Origin: Chitinophagaceae bacterium UBA4407
Lineage (GTDB): Bacteria > Bacteroidota > Bacteroidia > Chitinophagales > Chitinophagaceae
Direction: 5' to 3'
Assembly (NCBI GenBank): GCA_002390845.1
Contig: DGQT01000074.1
Location: 1-45,978 of the forward strand
Length of the DNA stretch: 45,978 nt
Position 1 is the first letter of the stretch. Each line of letters opens with the position of its first letter. Of this stretch, positions 42,084 to 45,978 are shown piece by piece. The notes below the pieces were generated by a model. That model worked only from the letters and a program-made list of their open reading frames with translations. It was not told where the DNA came from and searched no databases. The translations under genes and the position numbers were made by a program.

Positions 42084-42530
42084 TTATTCGCCTACTACTT
42101 CAAATTCAAGTTCGGTAGTTTTTCCATTACCGAAATCAATAGAAGCTTTGTAAGTGCCTAATTCTTTTACTTCATCTGTAATGGTGATACGTTTGCGGTC
42201 GATCTCGTAACCTTTCTGGTCGCGGATGGCACGTGCAATCTGTAATGATGTTACGCTGCCGAAAATCTTTCCACTGGTACCGGTTTTAGCACCGATCTTA
42301 ACAGGAGACTCGCCGAGCACAGCAATAACTTTATTTACTTCAGCCAGCATTGCCGCTTCTTTTTTAGCTTTTACTTTCAGCTTTTCATCAAGCTGCTTCA
42401 TGTTAGAAGGGCTGGCTTCTACCGCAAACTTTTGTGGAATAAGATAATTGCGTGCATAACCATTCTTTACTTTTACCAGTTCGTTTCTGCCGCCCAGGTT
42501 ATCTACATCCTGAATTAATATTACTTGCAT
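42084..42530 (-). CDS. rplI: 50S ribosomal protein bL9
   Basis: 148 residues. The N-terminal domain (MQVILIQDVDNLGGRNELVKVKNGYARNYLIPQKFAVEA) is the strongly conserved rRNA-binding part, followed by the long connecting helix (LDEKLKVKAKKEAAMLAEVNKVIAVL). The C-terminal domain contains GKIFGSVTSLQIARAI, as in other bL9 proteins. It is the last gene of the rpsF-rpsR-rplI operon and is followed by a terminator. Confidence 0.97.
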   Translation of the reverse strand: MQVILIQDVDNLGGRNELVKVKNGYARNYLIPQKFAVEASPSNMKQLDEKLKVKAKKEAAMLAEVNKVIAVLGESPVKIGAKTGTSGKIFGSVTSLQIARAIRDQKGYEIDRKRITITDEVKELGTYKASIDFGNGKTTELEFEVVGE

Positions 42531-42612
42531 TGTTTTGTTTTTAGTCCCAAGAGCCCAGTAAATTTTACTGTCCTTCCTGCTTTACAGGAGTTAGGGAATG
42601 GTGTACTAATTT

Positions 42613-42879
42613 CTATTTTAAAAGATCTGTTACAAAAGGCAGCAAACACATCTGGCGGGCTTTTTTAATTGCGTCAGATACTTTGCGCTGATATTTTAAA
42701 GAGTTTCCGCTTAAACGGCGGGGTAAAATTTTACCTTGCTCGTTAATGAATTTCTTTAAAAATTCAATGTCTTTGTAGTCGATGTAACGGATGCCATATT
42801 TCTTAAAACGGCAGAATTTCTTCTTTGGTTTTTCCTGTTTAATGGCGGTCAGGTACTTAATTTCATTTGCTTTTGCCAT
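42613..42879 (-). CDS. rpsR: 30S ribosomal protein bS18
   Basis: 88 residues. The conserved part is CRFKKYGIRYIDYKDIEFLKKFINEQGKILPRRLSGNSLKYQRKVSDAIKKARQMCLLPFV, including the RRLSGNSLKYQR motif. It lies two bases from the stop of rpsF, in the middle of the operon. Confidence 0.97.
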   Translation of the reverse strand: MAKANEIKYLTAIKQEKPKKKFCRFKKYGIRYIDYKDIEFLKKFINEQGKILPRRLSGNSLKYQRKVSDAIKKARQMCLLPFVTDLLK

Positions 42880-42881
42880 GG

Positions 42882-43238
42882 TTATACTTTTGCAAGTTTT
42901 TCAGTTCCTGTTGGTACACCACTTCTCTTTCTGGCATTGTACTCGACGGCGTATTTATCGAGTTTGGTAGCCATGTGACGGATAATTTGCTCGTCACGCA
43001 AAATCTGGATCTGTAACTTCTCATTGAAGCTGGATAGCGCACTATATTCCAGAACCCAGTAAATACCTGTGGTTTTCTTCTGGATAGGGTACGCCAGCGA
43101 TTTTAGTCCCCATGGGTTACTGTGCGTGATACTTCCACCGTGTTCTGTAACGAAATCGGTGTACTTTTTCTGAGCGGCTTTAAATTCCTCTTCAGAAAGC
43201 ACAGGGGTAAAAATCACCATCAATTCGTAATTGTTCAT
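42882..43238 (-). CDS. rpsF: 30S ribosomal protein bS6
   Basis: 118 residues from the ATG at 43238; the open frame continues upstream but the family start is MNNYELMVIFTPVLSEEEF. The remaining landmarks are SLAYPIQKKTTGIYWVLEYSA, and EKLQIQILRDEQIIRHMATKLDKYA. It partners bS18 on the 30S platform, which fits its place at the head of the rpsF-rpsR-rplI operon. The operon promoter should lie in the 43239-43360 gap; copy 27 of the dispersed repeat is just beyond. Confidence 0.95.
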   Translation of the reverse strand: MNNYELMVIFTPVLSEEEFKAAQKKYTDFVTEHGGSITHSNPWGLKSLAYPIQKKTTGIYWVLEYSALSSFNEKLQIQILRDEQIIRHMATKLDKYAVEYNARKRSGVPTGTEKLAKV

Positions 43239-43359
43239 TTTCCCTTGTTTTGTTTTTAAATTTTGTTTAATCCAATCCCGGTTTGCAGGATTTGGGCGGC
43301 GAAGGTAAGGGAAAGAAACCAAAATTCCGGCACGGCGAATTGTAAATTTTATAAATGCA

Positions 43360-43430
43360 TTTTGATACCAGCTTTTACCTCTTTGTGAGTCTTCTCTTGT
43401 GTCACTCACTTGTACGTTCTGAACTTGAAT
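43360..43430 (+). repeat. Dispersed intergenic repeat, copy 27 (forward, GTGTCACTC core)
   Basis: TTTTGATACCAGC, TGTGAGTCTTC and CTTGTGTCACTCACTTGTACG. It lies between rpsF and the gene at 43445. Confidence 0.75.
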
Positions 43431-43444
43431 CAGCAAAGTGCAGC

Positions 43445-44377
43445 TCAGCGTTTAAAATCAAACAGCGTAGCGGTAAATTCCCCTCTTTCTTTCTTTTTAA
43501 AAATAATACCAAAATCACCTTTATAACGCAACACCTGCGGCACAAGCAAATCCCCTACCCTTGTCATCTCAACCTGCATGTTTACATGAAAATCGTAAGC
43601 GCCTGCGTTGTAGCTTAAAACATAATTGCGGGCCAGCACTTCCAGGGTTTTATAATCGAACCAGGTGGTCATTTCATCCACCACAATATCATCACGGTTA
43701 AAAAAGCCAAGATCTTCTTTAGGTTTTATAGAAAAAATATAAGCAAAACTGCCTTTGTAATCTGTAAACTCGAGGCGGCAATCGTAGAGTTTATGCGCCC
43801 TTTCGTCGTAAAGATCTAACTTATCGCCAATAAAAGGAATACCCGGAATTTTTTTGCCGGGGTTAAAGAACAGCATCTTTAATTGTTCTTTATGTTTATC
43901 CATACCACTTTTATTGCTGGTACTAAAATTTCTTCCGGTTACAATATTATTTTCCCCGCAAACTTTTCCCCTGGTCAGAAATATGGAAGCATACATTTGG
44001 CCGGTAATGTAATTGTAGTTGCCTTTACTGTCAAAAAAATCTCCAGTAGTTTTTTGATCTTTTATTTCCATTTCACGGCAACCGCTATCCCTTATTTGCC
44101 TTGTTTTACTATTCCAACTTGCCTTAGGGCTTCCATCTTTATTTAGAATGCGGATGTCATTGTACGATGTAAATTCAACGATATGCAGGTTACGGAATGC
44201 CTTGTAAAAAGTAGTGTCGTTCTTAATGCGTTGCAGAATGCTTAAATAATCAAGGTTATTGTGTACAATGGCTTCGGGTAAGGTAATCTTTTGATTTTCC
44301 CATATCACCGTTGTATCCTGAGCATAAATTTTTGCAAACAATATTAGAGCTACGCAGGTAAAGAGGCAATATTTCAT
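43445..44377 (-). CDS. Exported protein of unknown function
   Basis: 310 residues. A signal peptide (MKYCLFTCVALILFAKIYAQ) precedes a long soluble domain with a carboxyl-terminal beta-rich part (IVVDEMTTWFDYKTLEVLARNYVLSYNAGAYDFHVNMQVEMTRVGDLLVPQVLRYKG). This is like outer-membrane-associated proteins that report a lipid or polysaccharide ligand, but no known family is recognised. Its ATG overlaps the def stop codon (ATGA), so the two are translationally coupled. Confidence 0.65.
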   Translation of the reverse strand: MKYCLFTCVALILFAKIYAQDTTVIWENQKITLPEAIVHNNLDYLSILQRIKNDTTFYKAFRNLHIVEFTSYNDIRILNKDGSPKASWNSKTRQIRDSGCREMEIKDQKTTGDFFDSKGNYNYITGQMYASIFLTRGKVCGENNIVTGRNFSTSNKSGMDKHKEQLKMLFFNPGKKIPGIPFIGDKLDLYDERAHKLYDCRLEFTDYKGSFAYIFSIKPKEDLGFFNRDDIVVDEMTTWFDYKTLEVLARNYVLSYNAGAYDFHVNMQVEMTRVGDLLVPQVLRYKGDFGIIFKKKERGEFTATLFDFKR

Positions 44378-44952
44378 TTGGGGAAGACCATTTTGTAATC
44401 CACTTTTATTTTGCCTTTACTGATGTCAGTAAGCTTGCCCCTCAGCATTTTTCTTTTCAAAGGTTTCAGGTAGTCTATAAAAAGCTTCCCTTCAATATGG
44501 TCGTATTCATGCTGAATAATACGGGCTGTAATTCCGTTAAAAGTTTCTGTGTGAGGTTCAAAGTTTTCATCAAGGTATTCCACCGTAACTTCCTCAGGGC
44601 GCATCACATCCTCCCGTATTTTGGGTATGCTCAGGCAACCTTCGTTGTAACTCCAATCCTCTCCGTCAAAGCTTTTAATATGCGCATTGATAAAGGTTTT
44701 CTTAATACCTGGTTCATCGGGATATTCGCCTTTTTCATCTTCTTCCTGGTGCTCAAATATCTGTGAACTATCCATCACAAAAATCCGGATGTCTTTATTG
44801 ATTTGTGGAGCTGCCAAACCCACCCCGTTGCTGGAGTACATGGTTTCCCACATGTCTTCCAACAGTTTTTGCAGGCCGGGGTAATCCGGTTCAATATCCT
44901 GTGCTACTTTCCTTAATATCTCCGATCCGTATGCTACTATTGGTAAAATCAT
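44374..44952 (-). CDS. def: Peptide deformylase
   Basis: 192 residues. The three motifs of the family are all present: GVGLAAPQI (near 44-52), EGCLSIP (near 108-114) and QHEYDHIEG (near 150-158). These provide the metal-binding Cys and two His and the catalytic Glu. It removes the formyl group from nascent N-terminal methionines. The gene overlaps the exported-protein gene at its end. The initiator tRNA gene is elsewhere in the window, at 26321. Confidence 0.97.
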   Translation of the reverse strand: MILPIVAYGSEILRKVAQDIEPDYPGLQKLLEDMWETMYSSNGVGLAAPQINKDIRIFVMDSSQIFEHQEEDEKGEYPDEPGIKKTFINAHIKSFDGEDWSYNEGCLSIPKIREDVMRPEEVTVEYLDENFEPHTETFNGITARIIQHEYDHIEGKLFIDYLKPLKRKMLRGKLTDISKGKIKVDYKMVFPK

Positions 44953-45022
44953 AAACCGTTTGTCTCTTGAAAATTAGCCGCAAAGGTAATTATTACAACT
45001 TTAAGGTTGGTACAAAACTAGG

Positions 45023-45436
45023 TTACTCATGCTGAGTCAAATATTCCTGCAGCATAATGGTTGCGGCAATCTCATCAACATTCTTTTTATTTTGCCGGTC
45101 TTTTTTCTTCATGCCCATTTGCAACATGGCTTCTTTTGCCATCTTGCTCGTATATCGTTCATCCACGGTCGCCACAGGTATCTGAGGAAACTCTTTAGCC
45201 AGTCTTTTTATAAATGCATTTACCAAAGGAGTTGCATGTGTATCACTGTCATCAAGATTTTTAGGATCCCCGATCAGTATCAATTCTACAGTTTCCCGTT
45301 TAAAATAATTTTTCAAAAAATCTAAAAGATCCTTTGTATCAACTGCGGTTAACCCGCTGGCAATGATTTTCATCGGGTCTGTAACCGCCAATCCCGTTCG
45401 TTTACCACCATAATCTATACAAAGTATTCTCGCCAT
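45023..45436 (-). CDS. ruvX: Putative Holliday junction resolvase RuvX (YqgF)
   Basis: 137 residues from the ATG at 45436; an upstream in-frame TTG at 45454 is less likely. The RNase H-like fold begins with ILCIDYGGKRTGLAVTD and includes the PKNLDDSD segment and VDERYTSKMA. RuvX-family proteins are implicated in pre-16S rRNA processing in E. coli and Holliday junction cleavage in other species, so the role here is uncertain. It lies 70 bp upstream of def in the same direction. Confidence 0.93.
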   Translation of the reverse strand: MARILCIDYGGKRTGLAVTDPMKIIASGLTAVDTKDLLDFLKNYFKRETVELILIGDPKNLDDSDTHATPLVNAFIKRLAKEFPQIPVATVDERYTSKMAKEAMLQMGMKKKDRQNKKNVDEIAATIMLQEYLTQHE

Positions 45437-45499
45437 ATCGCCCACATCCCTCAAAGATTGTAATTTATTATTATGAACTAAACTTCAGATCATTAATTA

Positions 45500-45535
45500 A
45501 ACATCGTTGTGTCACTCCCTTGTACTTCCAGCACA
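45500..45535 (+). repeat. Dispersed intergenic repeat, copy 28 (forward, core only)
   Basis: CATCGTTGTGTCACTCCCTTG and TACTTCCAGC; only the core is preserved, next to the ubiA end. Confidence 0.65.
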
Positions 45536-45547
45536 TTTTTCGACATT

Positions 45548-45978
45548 TTACAAAAGCAGCAAATCTGCTATTACAAATACCCCAAACACAACGCTGGCAA
45601 TACCATTCGAAGTCATAAATGCAATGTTTACTTTGCTAAGGTCTGTCGGTTTTACGATGGAATGCTGGTAAAAAAGCATACCTGCAAAAATGGCAATACC
45701 AATCCAGTACAGCAAATGAAACCCTCCATAAACACCTGCAACAATTACACAAATAGCGCTTAACACATGCAACAGTTCCGAAACATGCAAACCTTTTGAC
45801 TTACCAAAACTTGCCGGAATCGAATAAAGATTTTGTGATAGATCAAAATCCACATCCTGTAAAGCATAAATAATATCGAAGCCACTTACCCAAAAAATTA
45901 CAGCAAGCGAAAACAAAATTGGCAGTACATCAAACCTTCCGGTTACAGCCAGGTAAGCGCCAATTGGCGCAAGTGATA
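45548..45978 (-). CDS. UbiA-family prenyltransferase, 5' end outside the window
   Basis: A partial protein of at least 142 residues open to the window edge. The DIIYALQDVDFDLSQNLYSIPASFGKSKGL segment is the second DxxxD motif and following loop of UbiA-type prenyltransferases. Four or five membrane helices follow, including HVLSAICVIVAGVYGGFHLLYW and FVIADLLLL at the end. The DIIYALQD sequence resembles the UbiA or 4-hydroxybenzoate-polyprenyltransferase subgroup; in this phylum it would more likely be a menaquinone-pathway or heme-pathway homologue, which cannot be decided here. Leftward gene. Confidence 0.88.
   Translation of the reverse strand, partial: SLAPIGAYLAVTGRFDVLPILFSLAVIFWVSGFDIIYALQDVDFDLSQNLYSIPASFGKSKGLHVSELLHVLSAICVIVAGVYGGFHLLYWIGIAIFAGMLFYQHSIVKPTDLSKVNIAFMTSNGIASVVFGVFVIADLLLL

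Overview
The window is chromosomal DNA from a member of the phylum Bacteroidota, most likely family Chitinophagaceae. The evidence is a SprE/PorW-type gliding and type IX secretion lipoprotein, a TonB-dependent receptor with an N-terminal carboxypeptidase-D-like domain behind a TPP riboswitch, many secreted or lipoprotein genes with short Bacteroidota-type signal peptides, the AtpZ/SprE neighbourhood, weak Shine-Dalgarno sites and an A+T-rich composition. No prophage, insertion sequence, CRISPR array or rRNA was seen.

Layout. 1-1003: a terminator, a long intergenic repeat and a PIN toxin/antitoxin pair. 1246-5025: exported proteins of unknown function and a membrane-anchored winged-helix regulator divergent from two of them. 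5339-10530: a type-B carboxylesterase, an alpha/beta hydrolase bracketed by a repeated structured element, and an ArsR - SRPBCC - DUF998 - DUF4287 operon. 11242-17125: metabolic accessory genes (amidase, sulfotransferase, ThuA-like protein, DUF1801 protein, thioesterase). 17270-25812: a largely leftward housekeeping block (coaD, pyrB, pyrR, a conserved CNCG protein, a methyltransferase, der, era) interrupted by two unknown genes. 26035-29925: a GIY-YIG gene lying between a decayed and an intact initiator tRNA gene, a DUF2807 protein and a TPP-controlled TonB receptor. 31143-36215: SprT-like protein, AtpI-like and AtpZ proteins, a short membrane protein and SprE/PorW. 36448-40130: a membrane protein, a Tat-exported oxidoreductase, a cold-shock-domain protein and two small unknown genes. 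40321-45978: leftward housekeeping genes (mdh, a thioredoxin-like protein, rpsF-rpsR-rplI, def, ruvX and a truncated ubiA).

The most striking feature is not a gene. About 28 copies of a 50-180 bp intergenic repeat family occur in both orientations, roughly one per 1.6 kb, in most larger gaps. Three core variants are visible (GCGTCGCA, GTGTCACTC and CCACGCTC), and several copies carry hairpins or longer palindromes at one internal point. A second, rarer motif (a GTGTATTATC-like stretch followed by GAGTTAGCGGTGAT-like sequence) lies upstream of several accessory genes and may mark the edge of a gene cassette. Other structure includes a duplicated esterase 3' end with its terminator, an 18-bp inverted repeat in a divergent regulatory gap, and the paired tRNA copies around the GIY-YIG gene.

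All calls were made by eye from the sequence and from family knowledge. No database search was run.
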